A DNA stretch of 64,000 nucleotides from Micrococcales bacterium KH10 (GCA_900188465.1 FZPE01000001.1:806001-870000); one strand, 5' to 3'. Shown: positions 46,428-57,580, counted from the first letter of the stretch. Notes: generated by a model from the sequence alone, not told the origin. Program-made: numbers and translations.

Positions 46428-47635
46428 CCTCGCTCGCCACCGCCCATGACACCGTATTGGTGCTCAATTCCGGGTCTTCGTCGGTGAAGTACCAACTCGT
46501 CGACCCAGTTGACGGGACACCGCTGGCCAGCGGTCTCGTCGAGCGCATCGGTGAGGACACCGGTGTAGTCACCCACAAGCACGATGGATCGGTGACCAAG
46601 CGGGAACAGCCCATCAAGAATCACACCGAAGCGCTTGAGGTCGTCCTAGCCCTCTTCGACGAGGTCGGACCCAACCTGGCTGAAGCGCACATCGTCGCAG
46701 TGGGACACCGCGTGGTGCAGGGCGCAGACGTGTTCGCAGGTCCAACGCTCATCGACGATCAGGTCCAGCAGGACATCGCGGCGCTCTCACCGCTGGCTCC
46801 GCTGCACAACCCGCCGAATGTCGAAGGAATCGCAGTGGGTCGCCGTCTGCTGGCAGAAGTGCCCCACGTCGCCGTATTCGACACTTCTTTCTTCCGGACA
46901 CTGCCACCGGCTGCCTACACCTACGCGCTGCGCAAGGACGTGGCCGAGAAATACTCCGTGCGACGCTACGGCGCACACGGCACAAGTCACGAATTCGTCT
47001 CCCAAGAGGCCGCCCGTGTCCTCGGCCGTGATGCAGCCGAGTTGAACACGATTGTGCTGCACCTTGGTAACGGCGCTTCAGCTTCGGCCGTGCGCGGTGG
47101 CGTTGCGGTGGAGACTTCCATGGGCCTGACCCCGCTTGAGGGCCTGGTGATGGGAACTCGTACCGGTGACATCGACCCTGCTGTGGTCTTCCACCTGGCT
47201 CGCAATGCCGGTATGGACATCGAACAGATCGATCACCTGTTCAACAAAGAGTCCGGCATCAAGGGTCTCAGCGGCGAGAACGACTTCCGGGAACTGCACA
47301 AGCTCATCGCCGCCGGCAACGAGGATGCGAAACTGGCCCTCGATGTCTACATTCACCGGTTGCGCAAGTACATCGGGGCCTACTTCGCGGTGTTGGGCCA
47401 CGTCGATGTCATCGCCTTTACCGCAGGCGTGGGCGAAAACGACCACGTGGTGCGCGAGCTCGTCCTCGAAGGGCTCGAGCCCATGGGCATCGAGATCGAC
47501 CCGGCAAAGAACGAGCCGCGTTCCGGCGATGCTCGGATCATCTCCACCGAACAGTCGCGCACCACGGTGATGGTCGTGCCGACCAATGAGGAACTTGCCA
47601 TAGCCCGGCAGGTGGTCGACGTCATCAGCGCCTGA
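46424..47635 (+). CDS. ackA: Acetate kinase
   Basis: 403 residues of the ASKHA fold. LVLNSGSSSVKYQLVD is the phosphate-1 loop, GHRVVQGA, APLHNPPNVEG, VAVFDTSFFRTLP, RRYGAHGTSHEFVS and HLGNGASASAV are family signatures, and FTAGVGENDHVVRE is the adenosine loop. It makes ATP and acetate from acetyl phosphate. The GTG start overlaps the pta stop and has AGGAG upstream, so pta and ackA are coupled. Confidence 0.97.
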   Translation: MTSLATAHDTVLVLNSGSSSVKYQLVDPVDGTPLASGLVERIGEDTGVVTHKHDGSVTKREQPIKNHTEALEVVLALFDEVGPNLAEAHIVAVGHRVVQGADVFAGPTLIDDQVQQDIAALSPLAPLHNPPNVEGIAVGRRLLAEVPHVAVFDTSFFRTLPPAAYTYALRKDVAEKYSVRRYGAHGTSHEFVSQEAARVLGRDAAELNTIVLHLGNGASASAVRGGVAVETSMGLTPLEGLVMGTRTGDIDPAVVFHLARNAGMDIEQIDHLFNKESGIKGLSGENDFRELHKLIAAGNEDAKLALDVYIHRLRKYIGAYFAVLGHVDVIAFTAGVGENDHVVRELVLEGLEPMGIEIDPAKNEPRSGDARIISTEQSRTTVMVVPTNEELAIARQVVDVISA

Positions 47636-47680
47636 TACGCGCTAGCAGAGACGTGGCAGGCGGTTGGCCTTGCGTCTGCG

Positions 47681-49390
47681 TCAAACCCCGAGTGCCTGAC
47701 GCACTTCGGGGGCGACAAGGTCAACCGCAGCACGTTTCGCGTCATGCGGACCGCGCTGGGCCATCGCAGCCTGCGCGATCTCGCGAGTATTGCGTTTGGA
47801 GTGATGACGTAGCGCAAAGCGTACGGCAGGGATCGCACCGGAAGTCATGGACAGCGAGTTGACCCCGAGCCCGACCAGCACGAGCGCCATCACCGGGTCG
47901 GCGGCTGATTCGCCGCACACCCCCACCGGCTTACCGCGTTCCTTACCAGCACGAGCCGCCATCGCCACCAGGTCGAGGACCGCTGGCTGCCACGGGTTGA
48001 GCAGGTCGGCGAATTCGCCGAGCATACGATCTGCCGCCATCGCGTATTGCGCCAGGTCGTTCGTTCCGATTGAGATGAAATCGACCTCGTCCAAGATCTG
48101 CCCCGCCCGCAGCGCAGCGGACGGCACCTCGACCATGACCCCCACCTGTGCCAAGCCCAGTCCGCGTACCCGGGCCGCGAACTCGCGTGCTTCGAGAGGC
48201 GTCGCAATCATCGGCGCCATGACCCGCAGTGGGTGTCCGGTCTCGATCTGCGTAGCTGCGAGCGCACGCAATTGCTGGTCAAGCACCTCGGGGTTTGTCT
48301 GCGTGATGCGGAAGCCCCGCAACCCGAGCGCAGGGTTGTCGGACTCGTCCTGATCAAGGAACGCCAGCGGCTTGTCAGCACCGCCATCGACGGTACGAAT
48401 GGTGACGGGTCGGCCTGCCATGGCGCGCACCACAGCACTGTAAGCCTGTTGTTGTTCCGCAATGCTCGGCGGGGCCGCGCGATCCAGGAACAGTGATTCG
48501 GTGCGATAGAGACCGACCCCCTCGACCGCGCTATGCACGAGTCGCTGCGCATCGAGCGCTATAGCCACGTTGGCTTCCAAAGCGACCGGCTCACCGTCGC
48601 TGGTAGCGCCGGGACGAGTATCGTCATCCAGTCTCAGGGCTGCCGCGCGACGCGCCTCAAAGACTTCACGCTCGCTTTGGGTCGGATCCAGAGTCACCGT
48701 GCCCGTCGATGCGTCGACCGCGACGACGACGCCTTCCGGCAGCGCCGTCACTCCGGTGGCCTGGACCACGCAGGGCACTTCGAACTGCCCGGCGACGATC
48801 GCCGCATGGCTGGTGGGGCTGCCGAGTTCAGTGACGATCGCCAAGACGTGCTCAGGATTGAGAGCGGCGATATCGGTGGTGGACAGCTCGTGGGCGACCA
48901 CGACACATGGTTCGACGAGTTCCGGCACGCCCGGTTGCGGCAGTCCGAGAATCTCCGCCACGACGCGGTGTCTCACGGCAGTCAGATCGGCTACCCGTGC
49001 CGCCGGATATTGGTCGGAGACCGCCAGGTAGCTGGCGAAACCTTCGATGACCGCGTCGATGGCTGCGATGGGCGGATCACCGGCTGAGATGCGGGAAAGC
49101 ACTTCGGAGCGCAGTGCCCGGTCGTCTGCGAGCGCGGCGGTCGACTCCAGGACACCGCGCACCCGAGCGTCGGAACGCACTGCGCGCTGCCGTAGTCGTG
49201 TTGAGACAGTGGTGAATGCCTCAGAAACCAGGTTGCGGATGGCCCACCGTCCGGCAGAGAGCCCGTCAATGAGCACCGGGGTGTCTGCGGGGATATTGGG
49301 GACCGCACGTACATGCACTACGGGTCCGACTGCACCGGCTCGACCGACACCGACCCCATGCCACGCTCGAGGAGCGGGACTTGCCTCCAT
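47681..49390 (-). CDS. ptsI: PTS enzyme I (phosphoenolpyruvate-protein phosphotransferase)
   Basis: 569 residues. The phospho-accepting His is H195 in GSPTSHAAIVAG; the PEP-binding barrel has FLDRAAPPS, IRTVDGGADKPL, NPALGLRGFRITQ, VMVEVPSAAL, DFISIGTNDLAQY and the catalytic Cys492 in GVCGESAADP. The opening (WHGVGVGRAGAVGPVVH) is less standard than GIPASPG, and the usual Arg after the His motif (AILAR) is Gly here. ATG 49390 has AGGAGG 9 nt upstream. HPr and enzymes II are not in the window, so sugar specificity cannot be inferred. Confidence 0.92.
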   Translation of the reverse strand: MEASPAPRAWHGVGVGRAGAVGPVVHVRAVPNIPADTPVLIDGLSAGRWAIRNLVSEAFTTVSTRLRQRAVRSDARVRGVLESTAALADDRALRSEVLSRISAGDPPIAAIDAVIEGFASYLAVSDQYPAARVADLTAVRHRVVAEILGLPQPGVPELVEPCVVVAHELSTTDIAALNPEHVLAIVTELGSPTSHAAIVAGQFEVPCVVQATGVTALPEGVVVAVDASTGTVTLDPTQSEREVFEARRAAALRLDDDTRPGATSDGEPVALEANVAIALDAQRLVHSAVEGVGLYRTESLFLDRAAPPSIAEQQQAYSAVVRAMAGRPVTIRTVDGGADKPLAFLDQDESDNPALGLRGFRITQTNPEVLDQQLRALAATQIETGHPLRVMAPMIATPLEAREFAARVRGLGLAQVGVMVEVPSAALRAGQILDEVDFISIGTNDLAQYAMAADRMLGEFADLLNPWQPAVLDLVAMAARAGKERGKPVGVCGESAADPVMALVLVGLGVNSLSMTSGAIPAVRFALRHHSKRNTREIAQAAMAQRGPHDAKRAAVDLVAPEVRQALGV

Positions 49391-49446
49391 CAGTGACAGC
49401 CTCCTGCACAAAGCGACAAACCGGATGATGCGTCTACAGCAACACC

Positions 49447-50571
49447 CTAATGCGGCTGGTATGGGGAGACGACGACCTCGACACGCTGGAACTCCTTAAC
49501 GTCGGAATATCCAGTGGTGGCCATGGCTCGACGCAGCGCGCCAACGATGTTCAAGGTGCCGTCGGCCAGCGATGATGGACCGAAGAGAATCTCGGACAAC
49601 GTTCCCGACGTGCCGACGTGTACCCGCTCACCGCGCGGCAGTTGGATGTGGTGTGCTTCTGGACCCCAGTGCCAGCCCTGTCCGGGCGCTTCGCTGGCAC
49701 GGGCCAGTCCGGCTCCGATCATCACGGCGTCGGCGCCGCAGGCGATGGCCTTGACCATGTCGCCGGATCGGCCCACCCCGCCATCGGCGATGACGTGGAC
49801 ATAACGGCCGCCAGACTCGTCGAGGTAGTCGCGACGCGCAGCGGCAACATCCGCAACCGCTGATGCCATGGGTGCGTGGATGCCCAGCGAAACGCGAGTG
49901 GTGTGGGCGGCGCCGCCGCCGAACCCGACGAGGACGCCCGCCGCTCCCGTGCGCATCAGGTGCAGAGCTGCGGTGTAGGTGGCGGCGCCGCCCACGATGA
50001 CCGGCACGTCTAACTCGTAGATAAAGCGCTTGAGGTTGAGGGGTTCTGCATTCGCAGATACGTGTTCAGCCGAGACCGTAGTGCCGCGAATCACGAAGAG
50101 GTCGACTCCCGCGTCGACCACGGTCTGGTAGAACTGCTGGGTGCGCGCCGGGGTCAGTGCACCCGCGACAGTCACCCCCGCGCTGCGGATCTCATGCAGC
50201 CGCTGGGTGATGAGCTCAGGCAGGATCGGAGCGTCATAGAGCTCCTGCATCCGACGAGTGGCTTGTTCCTCTGGCAGGGCGGCGATCTCCTGCAACTGCG
50301 TGGTGGGGTCCTCGTATCGAGTCCACAGACCCTCCAGATCAAGCACACCGAGTCCGCCGAGCTTTCCGAACTGCACTGCGGTGGCTGGCGACATCACCGA
50401 GTCCATCGGTGCTGCCATAATCGGAATGTCGAAGTGGTAGGCGTCGATCTGCCAGCCAGTCGACACATCCTGCGGATCACGGGTCCGACGAGACGGGACC
50501 ACCGCGACGTCATCGAAAGAATATGCTCTACGACCGCGCTTGCCGCGCCCAATCTCCACTTCGTTGCTCAC
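49447..50571 (-). CDS. guaB3: GuaB3 family IMP dehydrogenase/GMP reductase-related protein
   Basis: 374 residues, a TIM barrel related to IMPDH but without CBS domains. The opening EIGRGKRGRRAYSFDDVAVVPSRRTRD and the blocks IPIMAAPMDSVMSPATA, VLVGFGGGAAHTTRVSLGIHAPM, HVIADGGVGRSGD and AIACGADAVMIGAGLARA match the actinobacterial GuaB3 family. The catalytic-loop Cys of IMPDH and GMPR (GSICTTR) is replaced (GGAAHTTR). Recent work on cyanobacterial GuaB3 points to GMP reductase activity; the activity here is open. The GTG at 50571 is chosen because the conserved part starts there. Confidence 0.92.
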   Translation of the reverse strand: MSNEVEIGRGKRGRRAYSFDDVAVVPSRRTRDPQDVSTGWQIDAYHFDIPIMAAPMDSVMSPATAVQFGKLGGLGVLDLEGLWTRYEDPTTQLQEIAALPEEQATRRMQELYDAPILPELITQRLHEIRSAGVTVAGALTPARTQQFYQTVVDAGVDLFVIRGTTVSAEHVSANAEPLNLKRFIYELDVPVIVGGAATYTAALHLMRTGAAGVLVGFGGGAAHTTRVSLGIHAPMASAVADVAAARRDYLDESGGRYVHVIADGGVGRSGDMVKAIACGADAVMIGAGLARASEAPGQGWHWGPEAHHIQLPRGERVHVGTSGTLSEILFGPSSLADGTLNIVGALRRAMATTGYSDVKEFQRVEVVVSPYQPH

Positions 50572-50697
50572 ATTGCCAAGCCTACCTGGTACATCCGACA
50601 CGATGGAGCCGGGCAACCTAAGATGTCTGAGGGTCAGGGCATCGTCGTCCATGACAGCAGCAACGAGATAGTTCGCCAGGTTGAGGAGTACAAGAAC

Positions 50698-51414
50698 GTG
50701 ACTAATCTGACTCAGGTCCCGCTGACCGCGTTTGACACCGAAACCACTGGCGTCGATGTCTACCAAGATCGGATCGTCAGCGCGGCGGCGATCTGCGGAC
50801 GACTGTCCGGTGGTTCGGCGGAACTCGGCCTCTGGCTGATCAATCCCGGTATCGAGATTCCTGCGGCGGCCGTCGACGTCCATGGCCTGACGAACGAGCA
50901 CGTCCAAGCTCACGGCAGTGACCCTGCGGTAACCCTGGAGACCATTGCCGCGACGCTGGCCGAGTCAATTCGCGAAGGTGCACCGCTCGTCGTCTTCAAC
51001 GCGGCCTTCGATCTGGTCCTGTTGGACTCGGAATTACGTCGATACGGTCTGACACCGCTGGCAGAACGCCTCGGCGGCGCGCCGATCCACGTCATTGATC
51101 CGCTTGTGCTCGATCGCGCCTTCGACCGGTATCGCAAAGGTAAGCGGCGGCTCGACACCCTGTGCCAGGTCTATGGTGTCGAGGTCACGGAGGCAGCGCA
51201 CGATGCGGCTGCAGACTCCCGCATGACATTGGCGGTGTTAGGTCAGATGGCGTCCAAGTACCCTGAACTCACCGAACAGTCTCTGGCAGAGCTACAGTCC
51301 TTCCAGGCGACGGCGCACCAGCAATGGGCGCAGAGCTTCAACGAATGGCGTCATCAGCAAGGGTTCAGCGGGCCGGGAGCGAGTGAAACCTGGTTGCCAT
51401 GGGTCACGTGCTGA
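50698..51414 (+). CDS. DnaQ-like DEDDh 3'-5' exonuclease
   Basis: 238 residues with the four acidic residues and His of the DEDDh class: FDTETTG (ExoI), NAAFDLVLLDSEL (ExoII) and HDAAADSRMTLAVL (ExoIII). It resembles the DNA polymerase III epsilon domain but has no polymerase-binding tail known to me; the C-terminal ~60 residues (Gln/Ser-rich, ending WLPWVTC) may bind a partner or nucleic acid. GTG 50698 has GAGGAG 9 nt upstream; ATG 50623 would add 25 residues. It diverges from guaB3. Confidence 0.87.
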   Translation: MTNLTQVPLTAFDTETTGVDVYQDRIVSAAAICGRLSGGSAELGLWLINPGIEIPAAAVDVHGLTNEHVQAHGSDPAVTLETIAATLAESIREGAPLVVFNAAFDLVLLDSELRRYGLTPLAERLGGAPIHVIDPLVLDRAFDRYRKGKRRLDTLCQVYGVEVTEAAHDAAADSRMTLAVLGQMASKYPELTEQSLAELQSFQATAHQQWAQSFNEWRHQQGFSGPGASETWLPWVTC

Positions 51415-51424
51415 ACTCGTTCAC

Positions 51425-51478
51425 GACACCACCACAACGTTTACTCATATCTCACACATGAGTTCACTAAACGGTGTC
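51425..51478. other. Nested inverted repeat between the exonuclease and XRE-MurA genes
   Basis: GACACC (51425-51430) pairs with GGTGTC (51473-51478); CGTTTA (51438-51443) with TAAACG (51468-51473); ACTCAT (51443-51448) with ATGAGT (51458-51463). The arms are interrupted by short unpaired stretches. It begins 10 bp after the exonuclease stop, so it could be that gene's terminator or a structured control element for the next gene. Confidence 0.55.
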
Positions 51479-51541
51479 AGCTCGTGATTTCCCCCACATT
51501 CCCCCTGTCACATCCTGCGATATACATCATGTGAGGTATAG

Positions 51542-51554
51542 CATAGCTGCTATG
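51542..51554 (+). promoter_or_regulatory. Palindrome over the start codon of XRE-MurA; probable leaderless promoter
   Basis: CATAGC-T-GCTATG is a perfect palindrome whose last three bases are the ATG at 51552. TATAGC at 51537-51542 fits a -10 box at the distance expected for a leaderless transcript starting at or near the ATG, and no ribosome site is present. The encoded XRE domain could bind here and repress its own gene (inference). Confidence 0.5.
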
Positions 51555-53096
51555 ACGACTATGAGTGATGCCTCCACCGACAACTTGACCCAACTCGGCT
51601 CGCTTGTCAAAGCCGCACGACTCCACAAGGGTCTGACGCAAACGCAATTGGCCGAGAAACTCGCCACGAGTCAAAGTGCCGTCGCCCGCATCGAGCAGGG
51701 TTCACAGAACGTCACTTTGGAAATGCTCACCCGCATCAGCCGCGCTTTGGAGTCAGAGCTGATCTCCTTCGGCCCCTCTCGTCACCAGCACCTGCGAGTT
51801 ATCGGTGGTCAGCCACTGAGCGGATCCATTTCGGTGAACTCGTCCAAGAACGCCGCCGTCGCCCTGCTATGCGCGTCATTGCTCAACAGGGGCACCACTG
51901 TATTGCGTAATGTGGCGCGCATCGTGGAGGTGGAACGTATCGTCGCGGTCCTGCGATCGATCGGCGCTAGCGCCGAATGGTCAGCTGACGGACACGACCT
52001 GACCATCAACGTTCCAGACGACATCGACATGTCGGCCATCGACGCCGATGCCGCGCGTCGGACTCGTTCCGTGATCATGTTCTTCGGTCCGCTGCTGGCG
52101 CGCCTGCCAGAATTCGACCTGCCGTATGCGGGGGGCTGCGACCTGGGAAAGCGCACCATCGAACCGCACCTGATCGCACTGCGCCCGTTCGGCCTGGAAG
52201 TCACAGCCACAGCAGGCGCCTACCACGCGGTTGCCGGCTCAGCACAGGGCGAGAACCTCACTGTCATCCTGACTGAGCGCGGCGACACCGTGACTGAGAA
52301 CGCCATCATGGCCGCGGCTCGCCACGACGGCGTTACCACCATCCGTAACGCCAGCCCGAACTACATGGTCCAAGACCTGTGCTTCTATCTGGAATTGCTC
52401 GGTGTTGAGATCGAAGGCATCGGCACGACCACGCTGCGTATCACCGGCCGCCCATCGTTCGACGCGGATGTCGAATACGTCGTCTCGGAGGACCCGGTCG
52501 AGGCCATGAGTCTGTTGACGGCCGGAATCGTCACCAACTCTGAGATCACGGTCACCCGCGTGCCGATTGAGTTCATGGAAATCGAATTGGCGACCCTGGC
52601 CGAGATGAACCTGCAGTTCTCCCTGTCCGAGGAATACCTCTCGCACAACGGCCGGACGCGTTTGGTCGATGTCACTGTTTACCCCAGCACGTTGACTGCG
52701 CCGCACGACAAGATTCACCCCATGCCGTTCCCCGGGCTCAACATCGATAATCTCCCGTTCTTCGCGGTGATCGCCGCGTGCGCTGAGGGCAACACATTGA
52801 TCCACGATTGGGTCTATGAGAACCGCGCCATCCACCTGACGGATCTGACTCGTCTGGGCGCCGATGTGCGGCTCTTGGATGCACACCGTCTCGATGTCAC
52901 CGGGCCTACGCACTGGGTGGGCTCAGAGGTCATCTGCCCGCCAGCGCTGCGTCCAGCCGTGGTCATTCTGCTGGCCATGCTCGCCGCGCGAGGCGAGTCC
53001 GTCTTGCGTAACGTAGACATCATTGCCCGCGGATACGAACAGCTCGCACAGCGGCTCGAAGAGCTCGGTGCGAAGATCGAGACCTTCAAGGACTAG
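51552..53096 (+). CDS. XRE-type HTH fused to MurA-like UDP-GlcNAc 1-carboxyvinyltransferase
   Basis: 514 residues. An XRE helix-turn-helix covers about residues 11-72 (LVKAARLHKGLTQTQLAEKLATSQSAVARIEQG). A full EPSP-synthase/MurA fold follows (79-514). MurA residues are kept: NSSKNAAV (K99, N100, matching E. coli K22/N23) and the loop Cys196 in AGGCDLGKRTIEPH. MurA makes UDP-GlcNAc-enolpyruvate for peptidoglycan. A fusion with a DNA-binding domain suggests an enzyme or sensor that also regulates. Fused homologues occur in other actinobacteria. The gene for the EF-Tu-domain membrane protein follows after 5 bp. Confidence 0.93.
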   Translation: MTTMSDASTDNLTQLGSLVKAARLHKGLTQTQLAEKLATSQSAVARIEQGSQNVTLEMLTRISRALESELISFGPSRHQHLRVIGGQPLSGSISVNSSKNAAVALLCASLLNRGTTVLRNVARIVEVERIVAVLRSIGASAEWSADGHDLTINVPDDIDMSAIDADAARRTRSVIMFFGPLLARLPEFDLPYAGGCDLGKRTIEPHLIALRPFGLEVTATAGAYHAVAGSAQGENLTVILTERGDTVTENAIMAAARHDGVTTIRNASPNYMVQDLCFYLELLGVEIEGIGTTTLRITGRPSFDADVEYVVSEDPVEAMSLLTAGIVTNSEITVTRVPIEFMEIELATLAEMNLQFSLSEEYLSHNGRTRLVDVTVYPSTLTAPHDKIHPMPFPGLNIDNLPFFAVIAACAEGNTLIHDWVYENRAIHLTDLTRLGADVRLLDAHRLDVTGPTHWVGSEVICPPALRPAVVILLAMLAARGESVLRNVDIIARGYEQLAQRLEELGAKIETFKD

Positions 53097-53101
53097 TCAC
53101 C

Positions 53102-53815
53102 ATGGCTTTCTACCCGGACGGTGAACCGAAGATTCCAAACCAACTTCCGGTTCCTTCGGCACAGCCGCACAGCGATCCGGGCGCAGTGTCGCCAAACAGC
53201 GCCAACGCGTCGGATGCCGCAGTCGGCCGGGCAGATACCGAACCTGGTGAGCAGGACACCCAACGCGCGGTGGCGCAGATGTTCATGCGTTCAGCGATGC
53301 TCTCGGGCGCGATTCTGATCGCAGCGGTGCTGCTGGTTTTCGTTTTCGAGATCATCCCGGTCGACTCGAACGGCATGCTGCTTATCGGTATTGCCGCCTT
53401 CATCAGCGCAGGCATCACCGTGAGCACTGTCTTCAGAGCCCAGCGACTGCAGGCTGCCGCCCGCAGCGGATTCGGCATGCCCGTGACCGCACAGGCAGCC
53501 GGTGGCGGTGCCGCGACTGCGGCCTCCGCTCCGATCACCGTATCGGGCGACCTCGCATTAGAAGTCGAGGATGTGTTCACCATCACCGGACGTGGTGTTG
53601 TGGTCACTGGAATTGTCGCGGCCGGGTCCATCAGCAAGGGCAACGAGGTCATCCATCTGCGTGATGGTCGAATGCTCGGTCGATACACCGTGACCGGAAT
53701 CGAGAAGTTCCGCAGCCGCCTGGAGACCGCCAACCTCGGCGACAACGTCGATCTCTTACTCGACAAGGCGCAGCGCGCCAGCTTCGAACGCGGTGACGAG
53801 CTACGGATTGTCTGA
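53102..53815 (+). CDS. Membrane protein with a lone EF-Tu domain II-like C-terminus
   Basis: 237 residues. A disordered ~55-residue N-terminus is followed by two membrane helices (about 61-85 and 91-111), a linker, and a C-terminal beta barrel (152-237): LALEVEDVFTITGRGVVVTG, IVAAGSISKGNEVIHL, YTVTGIEKFRSRLE, NLGDNVDLLLDKAQRASFERGDEL. This follows the sequence of translation-GTPase domain II (VFSITGRGTVVTG..V..GDEV..GIEMFRK..GDNVGLLLRG..RGQVL) closely, yet no G domain is present. It is only 5 bp downstream of XRE-MurA; AAGGA within the murA-like stop region is its ribosome site. Function unknown. Confidence 0.85.
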   Translation: MAFYPDGEPKIPNQLPVPSAQPHSDPGAVSPNSANASDAAVGRADTEPGEQDTQRAVAQMFMRSAMLSGAILIAAVLLVFVFEIIPVDSNGMLLIGIAAFISAGITVSTVFRAQRLQAAARSGFGMPVTAQAAGGGAATAASAPITVSGDLALEVEDVFTITGRGVVVTGIVAAGSISKGNEVIHLRDGRMLGRYTVTGIEKFRSRLETANLGDNVDLLLDKAQRASFERGDELRIV

Positions 53816-53832
53816 GCCCCGGTCCCGGTAAG

Positions 53833-56330
<2,498 letters not shown>

Positions 56331-56383
56331 CTACGCGGCCTGCGGACCGGTGAGAGGCCGGACCTTCGTCGATGCGATCAATT

Positions 56384-57580
56384 TCACTTACGACGTTCGG
56401 CCAGCACGGCCAGAACCTCGTGGACGATTCCCTCGAAGGAGCGGATGCGTTGCACACTCGGTGCCACGGGTAGTTCTGCAATAGCCGGACCGTCGCGCAG
56501 ACCCGCAACGATGGGCAAGTCGGGGTTAGCGGTGTGGAGTGCGTGAATCAAGCTCAGGTCTGGATGCACCAGGTCAGAGATCATGACAGTCACCACCGGG
56601 CGGACCATGGTGACGACCTCGAGCACGCGATGCTCATTGGCCGGACCGGTCACGATGCGTACTGCGACGCCGTGCCGCAACATGGCGGCGGCAAAGACGT
56701 GGGTGGCAAGCGCCAAGGGTTCTCCCGGGGCGACGAAGGCCAGGACCATTTCACGGTTTCGGCTGGGGTGACCGGTGGCCACTCCGCGCCGAGTCGCCTC
56801 CACGTCGAGTTGCGCCACGTATTGTCCGATCGCCCGGAATGCCGCGCTGATCAGCGACAGGTCGGGGGTCTCACCTGGACGAGCCAGCACCGTGCGCATG
56901 GCGAGACGCTCAATGGCCGGTTGCACGATCGTGCGCCACCACACGACGGGGTCATCTGTTACGGCGAGGGTCAACAGACGTTGACACTCGTCCTCTCGCC
57001 CTGCCTGAACTGCTTCGATGACTGCGGCGGCCGTGACCGCGTCGCGGTGCGAGGACGACGGCAGATGCAGGATCGCCGCACTGGTCGCATCTTGCTGGCC
57101 CGGATTGCCCTGACCGGGTTCCTGCGACCCGGTTGCCGACTTGTCTGCCTGGGCGGCTGATGCCAATCCGCGCAATTCCGCTTCGAGCTGTTCGCCGCTG
57201 ATCTTCGAGATATCCGCTTCGAGCGCTGCTTTGGCCGCATCTTGCGGTGCCACACCATCGAGAGCGAGGCGGCGCATCACAACGAGCCGAGCCAAGTCAT
57301 CAGCTGAATAACGTCGGTGGGCTCCGGCCGCGTGACCGGATGGGCCCAGGCCGTACCGGCGGTCCCATGTGCGCAATGTGGCTGGGGCGACTCCGAGTCG
57401 CTGCGCGACTGCCGCGACAGTCAGTGACGGTATGTCATCGCTGGTCAGCCCGCGTTCACGTGCGGCATCAGCGGTGGGATCTTCCCCGGACGTGACCGAT
57501 TTTTCGTCATCGAGGCGCCTTTGACCCGGCTTCGCGCGTCCGTGTGGCGGAGTATCCATACCCTCAATCTTGCCGGTCAT
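56384..57580 (-). CDS. MerR-type regulator with B12-binding-like C-terminal domain
   Basis: About 398 residues. After ~50 disordered residues comes the MerR HTH (LTVAAVAQRLGVAPATLRTWDRRYGLGPSGHAAGAHRRYSADDLARL), a helical region, and a ~120-residue alpha/beta domain like the cobalamin-binding fold (REMVLAFVAPGEPLALATHVFAAAMLRHGVAVRIVTG...PDLPIVAGLRDGPAI). The DxHxxG cobalamin motif is not present, so B12 binding is doubtful. The start at ATG 57580 is tentative; ATG 57559 is an alternative. It diverges from whiD/whiB3, a common actinobacterial arrangement. Confidence 0.87.
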   Translation of the reverse strand: MTGKIEGMDTPPHGRAKPGQRRLDDEKSVTSGEDPTADAARERGLTSDDIPSLTVAAVAQRLGVAPATLRTWDRRYGLGPSGHAAGAHRRYSADDLARLVVMRRLALDGVAPQDAAKAALEADISKISGEQLEAELRGLASAAQADKSATGSQEPGQGNPGQQDATSAAILHLPSSSHRDAVTAAAVIEAVQAGREDECQRLLTLAVTDDPVVWWRTIVQPAIERLAMRTVLARPGETPDLSLISAAFRAIGQYVAQLDVEATRRGVATGHPSRNREMVLAFVAPGEPLALATHVFAAAMLRHGVAVRIVTGPANEHRVLEVVTMVRPVVTVMISDLVHPDLSLIHALHTANPDLPIVAGLRDGPAIAELPVAPSVQRIRSFEGIVHEVLAVLAERRK

